Positions 34,338-43,159 of a stretch of 64,000 bases of DNA are shown piece after piece. The stretch is taken from NCBI RefSeq assembly GCF_009696485.1, contig NZ_VULY01000018.1, positions 1,728,001-1,792,000 on the forward strand, read 5' to 3'. The notes under the pieces are model-generated. The model saw only the letters and a program-made list of their open reading frames with translations, did not search any database and was not told the origin of the DNA. This DNA is from Suipraeoptans intestinalis. Lineage in GTDB: Bacteria; Bacillota; Clostridia; Lachnospirales; Lachnospiraceae. Positions within the stretch are counted from its first letter, which is position 1; each line of letters begins with the position of its first letter. Both the position numbers and the translations under genes were made by a program.

Positions 34338-36503
34338 ATGGAGATCAACAAAAAAATAGCAGAAGAATTACAGGTAAAACAGTGGCAGGTGGAGGCGGCA
34401 GTCAAGCTGATCGACGAAGGAAACACCATCCCCTTTATCGCCAGATACAGAAAAGAGGCCACCGGGACTCTGGATGACGAACAACTGAGGAACCTGCATG
34501 AGAGGCTGAATTACCTGCGCAACCTGGAAGAAAAGAAAGAACAGGTGATGGCAGTCATTGAAGAACAGGGAAAGCTGACGAAGGAACTGCAGACGCAGAT
34601 CCAAAAGGCGGAGACGCTGGTGGCCGTGGAAGATCTGTATCTGCCTTACCGCCCCAAAAGAAGGACTCGGGCTACCATTGCCAGAGAGAAGGGATTGGAG
34701 CCGTTGGCGCAGATCCTGTGGGAGCAAGGCAGCATCCCGTCACTGAAGAAACTGGCAGAAGCTTACATAGATAAGGAAAAAGAAGTAGAAAAAGAGGAGG
34801 ACGCTCTGGCGGGAGCGATGGATATCCTGGCGGAAAAGGTGTCGGAGGACGCGGCGTTTCGTAGCTGGATCCGCAGAAGGACGGGACAAAGGGGAGCCGT
34901 CACGTCAGAGGCAAAGGGAGAGGAAACAGAGTCTGTCTATCAGATGTACTATCAGTTTGCAGAGCCGGTGGAGAAGCTTGCAGGCCATAGGATCCTGGCG
35001 CTGAACAGAGGGGAAAAAGAGAAGATCCTGACGGTCAAGATGCAGGCGCCCGAAGAAGAGATCCGGCAGTATTTAAAGAAGCAGATCGTCAGGACCAAAA
35101 ACCGGGAAGTGGAAGACCTGCTGGAAAAAACGATCCTGGACAGCTACAAGCGGCTGATAGGACCGGCCATCGAACGGGAGATCCGGGGAAGCCTGACGGA
35201 AAAAGCCGAGGACGGAGCTATGGAAGTCTTTAAAAAGAATCTGGGACAGCTTTTGATGCAGCCTCCCATTGAGGGGAGAGTGGTACTGGGCTGGGACCCG
35301 GCCTTCCGCACCGGATGTAAGCTGGCGGTGCTGGATCCTACGGGAAAGGTACTGGATACGGCGGTGATCTTTCCTACAGCACCCACGACACCGCAAAAGA
35401 CGGAGCAGGCCAAGCGGATGCTGAAACAGATGATCCAAAAGCATCAGGTCACGCTGATCTCTCTGGGGAACGGAACGGCGTCCAGGGAATCGGAACAGTT
35501 CCTGGTAGAATTTTTAAAGACGCTGGGGGAAGCCGGCAGACAGATACAGTATGTGATCGTCAATGAGGCGGGAGCGTCGGTTTATTCCGCCAGCAAGCTG
35601 GCTACCGAGGAATTTCCGGGGTATGATGTGGGGCAAAGAAGCGCCATCTCCATTGGAAGAAGGCTGCAGGACCCTCTGGCTGAGCTGGTAAAGATCGACC
35701 CCAAGTCTATCGGAGTGGGACAGTATCAGCATGACATGAACCAGAAAAAGCTGGGAGAAGCCCTGGAGGGTGTGGTGGAAGACTGCGTAAATAAAGTAGG
35801 CGTAGACCTGAATACGGCGTCGGCCTCCCTTTTATCTTACGTTTCGGGAATTTCCGGGACTCTGGCAAAAAACATTGTGGAATACAGGGAAAAGACAGGA
35901 AAGTTCCGGAACCGGAAAGAGCTGCTGAAAGTTCCGAAGCTGGGGCCGAAGGCGTTTGAACAGTGCGCAGGCTTTCTGCGGATCTTTGGAGGAACGGAGC
36001 CTCTGGATGCTACCAGCGTCCACCCGGAATCCTACGGGATCGTGGAGGCGCTTCTGAAAGAAAAGGGACTGAAAAAAGAATGCTTCCAGGAAAGAAAAGG
36101 ACTGGGGGATGCACTGACGATCACCGACGTGGCAGCGGAAGCCAAAGCGCTGGGAGTGGGGGAGGTTACGCTGGCAGACATTATCCGGGAGCTGAAGAAG
36201 CCATCCAGAGACCCCCGGGAGGAGATGCCAAAGCCTATTTTACGGACAGACGTGCTGGATATGGAGGATTTGCGAGAAGGAATGCTCCTGAAGGGTACGG
36301 TGCGAAACGTGATTGATTTTGGCGTGTTTGTGGACATTGGGGTACATCAGGACGGATTGGTGCATATTTCACAGCTGACAGACAAACGTTTTGTAAAACA
36401 CCCGCTGGAGGTTGTCGGCGTAGGGGATATCGTGGATGTCAAAGTCTTGTCAGTAGATCTGAAACGAAAAAGGATCCAATTGACCATGAAGGGAATTTCC
36501 TAG
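34338..36503 (+). CDS. tex: Tex family RNA-binding protein
   Basis: 721 residues from ATG 34338. The N-terminal KIAEELQVKQWQVEAAVKLI and GNTIPFIARYRKEATGTLDD are invariant Tex features; upstream ATGs in the same frame give non-homologous residues. Further on: a YqgF/RNaseH-like domain around VVLGWDPAFRTGCKLAVLD, helix-hairpin-helix segments (LGPKAFEQCAGFLRI), and a C-terminal S1 RNA-binding domain GMLLKGTVRNVIDFGVFVDI. Tex is associated with transcription elongation and RNA binding; its biochemical role is not fully defined. Divergent from tetR with separate promoters. Confidence 0.95.
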   Translation: MEINKKIAEELQVKQWQVEAAVKLIDEGNTIPFIARYRKEATGTLDDEQLRNLHERLNYLRNLEEKKEQVMAVIEEQGKLTKELQTQIQKAETLVAVEDLYLPYRPKRRTRATIAREKGLEPLAQILWEQGSIPSLKKLAEAYIDKEKEVEKEEDALAGAMDILAEKVSEDAAFRSWIRRRTGQRGAVTSEAKGEETESVYQMYYQFAEPVEKLAGHRILALNRGEKEKILTVKMQAPEEEIRQYLKKQIVRTKNREVEDLLEKTILDSYKRLIGPAIEREIRGSLTEKAEDGAMEVFKKNLGQLLMQPPIEGRVVLGWDPAFRTGCKLAVLDPTGKVLDTAVIFPTAPTTPQKTEQAKRMLKQMIQKHQVTLISLGNGTASRESEQFLVEFLKTLGEAGRQIQYVIVNEAGASVYSASKLATEEFPGYDVGQRSAISIGRRLQDPLAELVKIDPKSIGVGQYQHDMNQKKLGEALEGVVEDCVNKVGVDLNTASASLLSYVSGISGTLAKNIVEYREKTGKFRNRKELLKVPKLGPKAFEQCAGFLRIFGGTEPLDATSVHPESYGIVEALLKEKGLKKECFQERKGLGDALTITDVAAEAKALGVGEVTLADIIRELKKPSRDPREEMPKPILRTDVLDMEDLREGMLLKGTVRNVIDFGVFVDIGVHQDGLVHISQLTDKRFVKHPLEVVGVGDIVDVKVLSVDLKRKRIQLTMKGIS

Positions 36504-36547
36504 AAAAATGGCAAAGGACGGGAGAAGATCCGGGAAAGAAGGGTAGT

Positions 36548-37417
36548 ATGAGAGGAAAAAATAGAAAAATCATAGAAACGCTGGCAGGCGTTATCATTGG
36601 CAATCTGGTATTGGCGGTGACCGTCGTCGCATTTTTGGTACCGCACGGAGTCATTATGGGAGGCGCTACCGGAATCGGTCTGATCATTCAGCATTATACG
36701 GGACTGCCCCTTTCCGTGATCATTTTGGGCGTCAATATTTTGTTGTTCATCCTGGGGGCGGCCGTGTTGGGAAAGAAATTTGCCCTGAGTACGCTGCTGA
36801 GTACATTCTTGTATCCCCTTTCTCTGTCGCTGGTACAGATGATCCCGGGGATTACCGGCCTGACAGACAATATGATGCTGGCGACTCTTTACGGAGGACT
36901 GCTTCTGGGACTGGGGGTAGGCATGATCGTCCGGGTGGGCGCTTCCACCGGAGGAACAGACATTCTTGCACTGGTCTTAAACAAGAAGACACACCTGTCG
37001 GTGGCGGTACTGCTTTATGTGGTAGACTTTACCGTCCTTGGCGTGCAGATCTTTTTTTCCAACGGGGAACAGATCCTGTACGGAATCCTGAACCTTCTGA
37101 TCACCAGCCTGGTGGTCAACCGGGTGATGCTGTTTGGAAAGTCGCAGATCCAGCTTTTTGTCATTTCAGAAAAGTATGACGCCATCAGACAGAAGGTGTT
37201 GACAGAGATGGACGCAGGAGTGACGATGGTACGGATCGAGACCGGATACGGGCAGGAGGAGCAAAAGGGAGTGCTGTGTGTCGTTCCCAACCGGAAGCTG
37301 TACTCCATCAACGAAATGATACAAAAAATAGATCCGAAAGCCTTTATTACCATTACCCAGATCAATGAAGTAAGAGGAAGAGGCTTTAGCATGGAACGGT
37401 ATTACGAGGGGAAATAA
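36548..37417 (+). CDS. YitT family membrane protein
   Basis: 289 residues. Five to six N-terminal membrane helices with the family motif FLVPHGVIMGGATGIGLII and VRVGASTGGTDILALVLNKK, then a soluble C-terminal DUF2179 domain (GAGVTMVRIETGYGQEEQKGVL..ITQINEVRGRGF). The function of YitT proteins is not established. Starts 44 bases after tex, so it is likely in the same transcript. Last core-like gene before the AT-richer island. Confidence 0.93.
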   Translation: MRGKNRKIIETLAGVIIGNLVLAVTVVAFLVPHGVIMGGATGIGLIIQHYTGLPLSVIILGVNILLFILGAAVLGKKFALSTLLSTFLYPLSLSLVQMIPGITGLTDNMMLATLYGGLLLGLGVGMIVRVGASTGGTDILALVLNKKTHLSVAVLLYVVDFTVLGVQIFFSNGEQILYGILNLLITSLVVNRVMLFGKSQIQLFVISEKYDAIRQKVLTEMDAGVTMVRIETGYGQEEQKGVLCVVPNRKLYSINEMIQKIDPKAFITITQINEVRGRGFSMERYYEGK

Positions 37418-37511
37418 AAAGAGACAGATGAATTTTTATACAGATTTTCCTGTATAAGTGGAAAGACAAATGAAAGAAAATATGGTACAATGGAAAAAAT
37501 AACGTGTGAGG

Positions 37512-37540
37512 TTGACAGGTAAAATGCCATCTGAAATAAT
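37512..37540 (+). promoter_or_regulatory. Promoter driving the (GACA)n transcript
   Basis: TTGACA (37512-37517), 17 bases, AATAAT (37535-37540). The predicted start falls at the first repeats of the GACA tract. Confidence 0.55.
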
Positions 37541-37543
37541 CGT

Positions 37544-37695
<152 letters not shown>

Positions 37696-37870
37696 ATGCG
37701 ATTTTTTATAGAAGGGGAAAATGCTCCGGATGTCCTGAGATATGTTTTAGGGCAGAAAGATTCATTTTATCGCAGGGAGTTGGAAGGAAAACGGAGAAGG
37801 GAAATGCCAGGCTAAAAGAAGCTGTGAGAGTTCACCTGATTTCATAGAAGAAAAAGAAAAGAGAATACTA

Positions 37871-37907
37871 TTGCAGACAAGTATTTGTCCGGTATCATAG
37901 TTATGAT
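37871..37907 (+). promoter_or_regulatory. Promoter and two palindromic operators of the WYL operon
   Basis: TTGCAG (37871-37876), 16 bases, TATCAT (37893-37898). GACAA-GTAT-TTGTC (37876-37889) lies in the spacer and ATCATA-GT-TATGAT (37894-37907) covers the -10 and start. Either could be the regulator's binding site. Confidence 0.55.
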
Positions 37908-37958
37908 GAAGATAAAGAATTCCCAAAAAGGAGATAAAAAGGCAGGAGGAAAAGAAAT

Positions 37959-38933
37959 ATGGGAGAGTCAGAAGAGAAACGCAGCCGGATTCTGGGAATA
38001 TTTTTCCGCATGGTAAAGGGAGAAAAGATTTCGATACGGAAGATTTCGGAGGAATATGAAATTTCGACAAAAAGTGTTTCCAGATACGTTAATGAAATTA
38101 AAAATTTTCTGGCGGATTATCGGGAACTGGTGGGGAATACTTCTCTGGAATACTTCCCGAAAGAGAAAATGTATCAGTTGAAAGTAGATGGGTTCCTGCA
38201 AAGTGCAGAGCTGGTAGGACTTGCAAAAATATTAGTGGGAAGCCGGGCGCTGGAAAAGGTGAAAGTACTGGAGATCATTCAAAAGCTAAAAGAATTTACA
38301 ACGACAGAGGATCAAAAGACACTGGACCGTATCCTTTTGAAAGAACTCTATCACTACGAAGGAGTAGGACACGATTGTCCGGACGTACTGGAGCGGGTCT
38401 GGCAACTGACCAACTGCATCCGGGAAAGGAAAAAACTGACAATCGGATATTACAAAATGAATCGGGAAAAGGTAGAACGAAAAATCCATCCCATCGCCAT
38501 TATTTTCTCAGAGTATTATTTTTATCTGATTGCCAATAAAGAGGGAGATTTGTCGCAGAACCCTGTCTATTTCCGGGTGGATCGTATCATATCCGTTATG
38601 GAGCACCGGACAAAATTTGATGAAGAGGAGTTGCGAAAATTTGACGAGGGAGAACTCAGAAAGAAAATACAGTTTATGTTTCCGGGGGAACATCAAAAGA
38701 TCAGATTTGAGTTTACCGGACCGAGTGTTCAGGCTGTGTTAGACAGATTGCCCACTGTCAAGATTCTGGAAAAAAAGAAAGGAGGATATGTCATAGAAGC
38801 AGAGGTCTATGGAGATGGGATCAAAATGTTTTTGCTGAGTCAGGGGAGCTGGGTAAAAGTCCAGAAGCCTGAAAAATTAGCCGTAGAAATGGAGGAGGAG
38901 ATTACAAGGATGAAAGAGTTATATCACTCGTGA
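37959..38933 (+). CDS. WYL-domain transcriptional regulator
   Basis: 324 residues. N-terminal winged helix-turn-helix of the DeoR/HTH_11 kind (KRSRILGIFFRMVKGEKISIRKISEEYEISTKSVSRYVNEI), then a WYL domain (about 150-240) with LTIGYYKMNREKVERKIHPIAIIFSEYYFYLIA and a WCX-like C-terminal extension. WYL regulators bind nucleic acid or nucleotide ligands, and several (BrxR/CapW type) control phage-defence operons. AGGAGGAAAAGAAAT precedes the ATG. First gene of a five-gene unit with lower GC than its surroundings. Likely autoregulates through the palindromes upstream. Confidence 0.9.
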   Translation: MGESEEKRSRILGIFFRMVKGEKISIRKISEEYEISTKSVSRYVNEIKNFLADYRELVGNTSLEYFPKEKMYQLKVDGFLQSAELVGLAKILVGSRALEKVKVLEIIQKLKEFTTTEDQKTLDRILLKELYHYEGVGHDCPDVLERVWQLTNCIRERKKLTIGYYKMNREKVERKIHPIAIIFSEYYFYLIANKEGDLSQNPVYFRVDRIISVMEHRTKFDEEELRKFDEGELRKKIQFMFPGEHQKIRFEFTGPSVQAVLDRLPTVKILEKKKGGYVIEAEVYGDGIKMFLLSQGSWVKVQKPEKLAVEMEEEITRMKELYHS

Positions 38934-38998
38934 TCGTAAAGAGACATTTCGTTTCAGAGGTACGAACAGAATAAATACAAGGAAAGGATGAGAAGAAT

Positions 38999-40651
38999 AT
39001 GGCTATGGAAAATGCTGTTCTGAATGAAAATCAAGATTTCAGCGGAATACAGGAAGGGATGTTTAATATTGACGAGTTGGAAGATCAATTACAAAGTCAA
39101 TTAGAGAAAGAATTTGAAGGAATGGAGTTTCTGCAAGAAGAAAAGGAAAAAATAGGAAATCCCGATGCGCTGGGAGAAGTGATCAAAAATGAAATCTGGA
39201 AACAATTCAGCAATCAGATTGGTCTTGATATGACCAATGAAACTTTGATTCAAAAATACGACAGAGAACATCCGGAAGCCTATGATGAAGTTGCTAAAAA
39301 GGTTATGCAGGATTCGCGATATAAAGATGCTAATGCAAAGATGAAAAAACAGCAAGAGGAGGGAAACTTAAAAGACACGTATACAGGAAAAGCCCTTAAA
39401 CAAAATGACAAAGCAAATCTTGACCACGTAGTTTCTAGAAAAGAGTTATATGAAAATCTGCGGAGAAAACAGGCAAACTTAAGTACAGAAGATCTTGCGA
39501 ATAAAGATGAAAATTTAAAGGCGACAAACGAATCTCTTAATAAAAGCAAAAAAGAGAAAAGCGTAAACGACTACCTAAAGGGGCGCGAGGAGAGAGAAAA
39601 AGCATTAAGGGATCAAAATGAACGTGCGAATAGGAAAATTGATGAATCCAATCTCTCCGAAGCAGAAAAGCGTGCACGGAAAGAAAAGAACAATAAGCAG
39701 CTACAAGACAAACTGAATGCTGATACTGAACGGATGAAAAAAGCAGATAAAGAAGCAAGAACGGCAATTAACAAAGAAATCGCAAAAGGCGTAGTGAAAG
39801 AAGTCGGGAAAAAAGCGGGAAAGGATGCTTTGAAAGTAATAGCAGTAACTGCCTTATCTGATTTGTTGAGAGAGGTTATGAACGGGCTGGTTCGTTTTTT
39901 GAAAAGTCAATCTAAATCATTGCAACATTTTCTGGATGAAATGCAAGTATCGCTTAAAAATTTCTTGGATAAAATCACAAGGGCGATACATACGGGAGCA
40001 TCCAGCGTAGCGGGGACTGTTTTATCAGAAATTTTTGGACCTATCGTAAGTACATTTAAAAAACTGGCGAGTCTAATTAAGCAGGCTACATCTTCTGTCA
40101 TGGAGGCTATTCGATATCTCAAGAATGAGGAGAACAGAGAGAAGCCATTCAGTGTTAAGATAGCACAGGTAGGAAAAATTATAACTGCCGGTTTAGTAGC
40201 GGGCGGAGCCATTTATCTGGGAGAAATTTTTGAAAAAGTGCTTTTGCAAATTCCTGGGATGCAGATCCAGTTGCCGTTGTTAGGTTCATTAGCAAATGTT
40301 ATCGGTATGTTTTTGGCAAGTTTAGTCAGTGGAGTTGTCGGTGCAATGGCGATCAATAGGATCGATAAATTTATTGCAGAAAAACAGAGAGCAGCCATAG
40401 TTGAAGCAAAAATAGAGAAGGGAAATCAGATTTTAAATCTTCAGCACCAGGCGCAGGATGTAAGTGAAGAAAAGCTTAGACAGGTTAAAATGACAACGGC
40501 GGCTACAATCAAAGAGCGTCATACAGTTGCTGCCGACATAATGCAAGAATCCTTAGAAAATATAACTGCAAACTGTAGGGAGGATAAAAATATAGAAAAC
40601 ACATTAGATGATATAGACAGATTGTTGGAAGGATTGGAGGGAAATGCGTGA
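38999..40651 (+). CDS. HNH-like motif protein with charged coiled coil and membrane segments (unknown)
   Basis: 550 residues, not recognised as a named family. Residues 135-195 hold a pattern like an HNH nuclease core: Asp142-His143 (LDHVV), then ENLKATN (171-177) and N181-K182-S183-K184. The stretch resembles DH..(E)NL..N..N..K of HNH proteins but lacks zinc cysteines. Residues 195-265 are charged coiled coil. Hydrophobic segments follow near 275-300, 393-420 and 428-455, with amphipathic helices between. The last 50 residues (IKERHTVAADIMQE to LLEG) match the tail of the next protein. A membrane-bound nuclease or toxin is a hypothesis only. Stop overlaps the next ATG. Confidence 0.75.
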   Translation: MAMENAVLNENQDFSGIQEGMFNIDELEDQLQSQLEKEFEGMEFLQEEKEKIGNPDALGEVIKNEIWKQFSNQIGLDMTNETLIQKYDREHPEAYDEVAKKVMQDSRYKDANAKMKKQQEEGNLKDTYTGKALKQNDKANLDHVVSRKELYENLRRKQANLSTEDLANKDENLKATNESLNKSKKEKSVNDYLKGREEREKALRDQNERANRKIDESNLSEAEKRARKEKNNKQLQDKLNADTERMKKADKEARTAINKEIAKGVVKEVGKKAGKDALKVIAVTALSDLLREVMNGLVRFLKSQSKSLQHFLDEMQVSLKNFLDKITRAIHTGASSVAGTVLSEIFGPIVSTFKKLASLIKQATSSVMEAIRYLKNEENREKPFSVKIAQVGKIITAGLVAGGAIYLGEIFEKVLLQIPGMQIQLPLLGSLANVIGMFLASLVSGVVGAMAINRIDKFIAEKQRAAIVEAKIEKGNQILNLQHQAQDVSEEKLRQVKMTTAATIKERHTVAADIMQESLENITANCREDKNIENTLDDIDRLLEGLEGNA

Positions 40652-41028
40652 TGAATAAAATGTTGGGAATACTCGGAGTTGGACTGGTTGCAGGAGTGGT
40701 GATATATGTACTCTGTAATAAAAACAAAGAAGAAAACGAAACAAAGCTTGAAAAAGAAACCCCGAATATTAAGATGAAACTTGATGATGTTGCAGCAATA
40801 AAAGCGGATGCATCTATGATGGAAACCATATTTGGAGAGAATCAGGATAAGCTCCAACATGTGAAAAATTCATCTGCAAATAAAATAATGACACGACATG
40901 AAGAGGCAGCAAAGATAATGAAAGAGACAGTTAGTCATATTGATGCAAGAAAAGAAGTACTTGAAAATGAAAATCTCAAGCTGGAACAAATTTCTGACGA
41001 ATTAGATGAGCTGTTGGAGGGAAAATAG
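40651..41028 (+). CDS. Small membrane-anchored coiled-coil protein (unknown)
   Basis: 125 residues. One N-terminal membrane helix (MLGILGVGLVAGVVIYVLC) and a helical soluble part. Its C-terminal half, IMTRHEEAAKIMKETVSHID to DELDELLEG, is related to the C-terminal tail of the preceding protein. ATG at 40651 overlaps the preceding TGA and has GGAGGG at 40636; GTG 40648 is a possible alternative. The shared tail may be a docking element for a common partner, such as the AAA+ ATPase of the same operon. Not recognised as a known family. Confidence 0.75.
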   Translation: MNKMLGILGVGLVAGVVIYVLCNKNKEENETKLEKETPNIKMKLDDVAAIKADASMMETIFGENQDKLQHVKNSSANKIMTRHEEAAKIMKETVSHIDARKEVLENENLKLEQISDELDELLEGK

Positions 41029-41031
41029 GAC

Positions 41032-41766
41032 ATGGAAGAACTAGTGATCAAAAGAAGTGATTTTGAAAAGGCCAAGAGAGAACTGAAAGAGTTTTCGCAA
41101 AATGAACCTGGGGAATGGAGCCTTCCTGCTGTTGAGGTAACGGGAGGTATTTTGGGCTGGGGAGATCATAAAGTCACAGGAGCAGAGTTGAATGAAAGGG
41201 TGGAAGAAGTTCAAAAACACTTACAATATCTGAACAGAACTAGCATTAAGACGGTTAAAGAGTTTGAGAATATATATAAGGCGCTAGATGAACTTGATAA
41301 AAGTTACATCAATGTTCTTTTAGGGGAAATGGAGCAAATCCGAAAAGTGAGCAATGGTGTCAAGACCAATCAGGAGTACATAAAGAAAATTGTTGAGGAT
41401 CAAAAGAAAACACTTGAAGTTTTAAAAATATTTAAACAGAAGTTGGATACATATGCTCACTTGGAGGATATTGATAAACTATGGAATGATTGTCAAACAT
41501 GGAAAGAAGAAATACCAGAATTATCTGATTTGGTTAGGCATGTTATGCTGACAAGTAATTCTAACTCGGGACAAATTGAAGAAATCGGTAAGGATATTCA
41601 ATGTCATAAGGAACTGCTTTTCACTGCCGTTGCAGAGACAGCGGAAAAAAATGAGGCTACAGCCCGAGAACTGACAAAAAAAATAAAGTATGCATATCTG
41701 ATTGCTGGAAGCTCGCTGGGAGTAGCGTTGGCTGAATTGATCATTATGCTTTCGAAGGTATTATAA
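41032..41766 (+). CDS. Coiled-coil protein with C-terminal membrane anchor (unknown)
   Basis: 244 residues. An N-terminal conserved-looking block (SLPAVEVTGGILGWGDHKVTG, residues about 30-50), then long heptad-rich helices through about residue 200, and a C-terminal membrane helix (YAYLIAGSSLGVALAELIIML). A tail-anchored topology with the bulk in the cytoplasm is likely. It starts 3 bases after the preceding gene, and its TAA overlaps the ATPase start by one base, so it is made with the ATPase. The family is not recognised. The GWG motif is odd for a coiled-coil protein and worth a profile search. Confidence 0.75.
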   Translation: MEELVIKRSDFEKAKRELKEFSQNEPGEWSLPAVEVTGGILGWGDHKVTGAELNERVEEVQKHLQYLNRTSIKTVKEFENIYKALDELDKSYINVLLGEMEQIRKVSNGVKTNQEYIKKIVEDQKKTLEVLKIFKQKLDTYAHLEDIDKLWNDCQTWKEEIPELSDLVRHVMLTSNSNSGQIEEIGKDIQCHKELLFTAVAETAEKNEATARELTKKIKYAYLIAGSSLGVALAELIIMLSKVL

Positions 41767-42953
41767 TGAATAAATATGAAAAGATACTGATCGACAGTGC
41801 GTCAAAACTAGATGCGGTTACAGATGCTTGCGGAGAGATTACAAGACTTGCAGTTTCCATTGTGGAGGAGAACGACAGGACGGCTACGATTGCTTTACTG
41901 AAAAAGATATCTGAAACGGCAGATAATTCAAACCATAGGTTGGAAATAAAACGAGTAGCACAACTATTAAAAATAAGTCTGATTGAGTATTACGGATATT
42001 CTGCGCTGCAGGACATCTGCAAGCAAGAGATAGAAACACCCGAGGATACAAGATCTTTGAAAGAATTACTGGATGAATTGAACGCTCTGACAGGACTTGG
42101 GAATGTTAAAGAGAAGATCAATGACTTGATTGCCTATCAAAAGGTTCAAAGGCTTCGCCGGGAAAACAATTTGAATTCCGCAAAAAACACTTTGCACTTG
42201 GCGTTTATGGGGAATCCGGGAACGGGAAAAACAACTGTTGCCCGGATCATAGGACATATATACAAGCAAATTGAACTGCTTTCAAAAGGACATTTTGTAG
42301 AAGTGTCCAGGACGGATTTAATTGCCGGATACCAAGGACAGACTGCGTTAAAGGTAAAAAGTGTAATTGAGAAAGCCAAAGGGGGAGTCTTGTTTATTGA
42401 CGAAGCTTATAGCATCACCGAAAATGATCATAGTGATTCATACGGACGAGAATGTCTCACGGAATTGACAAAGGCACTGGAAGATTATAGAGAGGATCTG
42501 GTTGTCATTGTAGCCGGATATACAGCACCCATGGAAAAATTTTTTGAATCCAATCCAGGACTGAAATCACGTTTTAACACCTTCATCGAATTCCCGGATT
42601 ATGAAGTGAATGAGTTGGAGAAAATACTTCTTTCCATGTGTGAGAATAATGATTATATTCTTGATGCGGATACCCGCTCTGTGGTTCGTGCATATTTGGA
42701 AGAGAGCGTGACGAAAAAGGATGAAAATTTTGCAAATGGTCGTATGGTACGCAACTTATATGATGATCTGGTAATGAATCATGCACGAAGAGTAGCTACT
42801 ATGGAAAGTCCGACAAGAGAAGACTTGTCGACAATTGTTAATGAAGATTTTAAGCCTGTGAAAGAGCAGGAGTCGCATTTTTATGAAGATGCAGATGATA
42901 AAGCATACACGGAGGAGAAAATTTTCGGTGGGAAAATCGGAAATTGCGATTGA
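41766..42953 (+). CDS. AAA+ ATPase of the CbbX/SpoVK/EccA type
   Basis: 395 residues. An N-terminal helical region (1-95) precedes the AAA+ core: ALTGLGNVKEKINDLI, Walker A GNPGTGKTT (149-157), pore-loop region LIAGYQGQTALKVKSVI, Walker B GVLFIDEAYS (Asp212, Glu213), sensor 1 VVIVAGY and arginine finger region FESNPGLKSRFN, then the lid ANGRMVRNLYDDLVMNHARRV. This is the CbbX/SpoVK family, which remodels client proteins in a hexamer (rubisco activation, ESX secretion EccA, sporulation). The client here is unknown; the co-encoded proteins with shared tails are candidates. A terminator at 42990-43020 ends the operon. Confidence 0.9.
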   Translation: MNKYEKILIDSASKLDAVTDACGEITRLAVSIVEENDRTATIALLKKISETADNSNHRLEIKRVAQLLKISLIEYYGYSALQDICKQEIETPEDTRSLKELLDELNALTGLGNVKEKINDLIAYQKVQRLRRENNLNSAKNTLHLAFMGNPGTGKTTVARIIGHIYKQIELLSKGHFVEVSRTDLIAGYQGQTALKVKSVIEKAKGGVLFIDEAYSITENDHSDSYGRECLTELTKALEDYREDLVVIVAGYTAPMEKFFESNPGLKSRFNTFIEFPDYEVNELEKILLSMCENNDYILDADTRSVVRAYLEESVTKKDENFANGRMVRNLYDDLVMNHARRVATMESPTREDLSTIVNEDFKPVKEQESHFYEDADDKAYTEEKIFGGKIGNCD

Positions 42954-42989
42954 TATAGGGATGATACTATCTACATATATCACGAAAAG

Positions 42990-43020
42990 GCAGGTTCTTT
43001 GGAATCTGCTCTTTCTTTTT
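42990..43020 (+). terminator. Terminator of the WYL-AAA+ operon
   Basis: GCAGGTTC pairs with GAATCTGC (one G-U) around TTTG, then TCTTTCTTTTT. It lies 37 bases after the ATPase stop. Confidence 0.75.
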
Positions 43021-43051
43021 GATAAAATTTCGGCACTATCACACAAAAATA

Positions 43052-43080
43052 TTGAAAAACATCAATAAAAATTGTATAAT
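43052..43080 (+). promoter_or_regulatory. Promoter of the GH30 gene
   Basis: TTGAAA (43052-43057), 17 bases, TATAAT (43075-43080), 80 bases before the start codon. Confidence 0.75.
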
Positions 43081-43159
43081 AAGCCCATATATAAAAGAAG
43101 CACAACTTGCTTATGTACTGTGTTGGAACTGTAGTGAGCATCTATTTCAGGAGGAATTT

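Noticed and set aside
37959-42953. Island as a type VII (ESX) secretion locus because of the EccA-like ATPase
   Set aside because: No WXG100 protein, EssC/EccC-type ATPase or EccB/D homologue is seen; CbbX-family ATPases occur in many settings.
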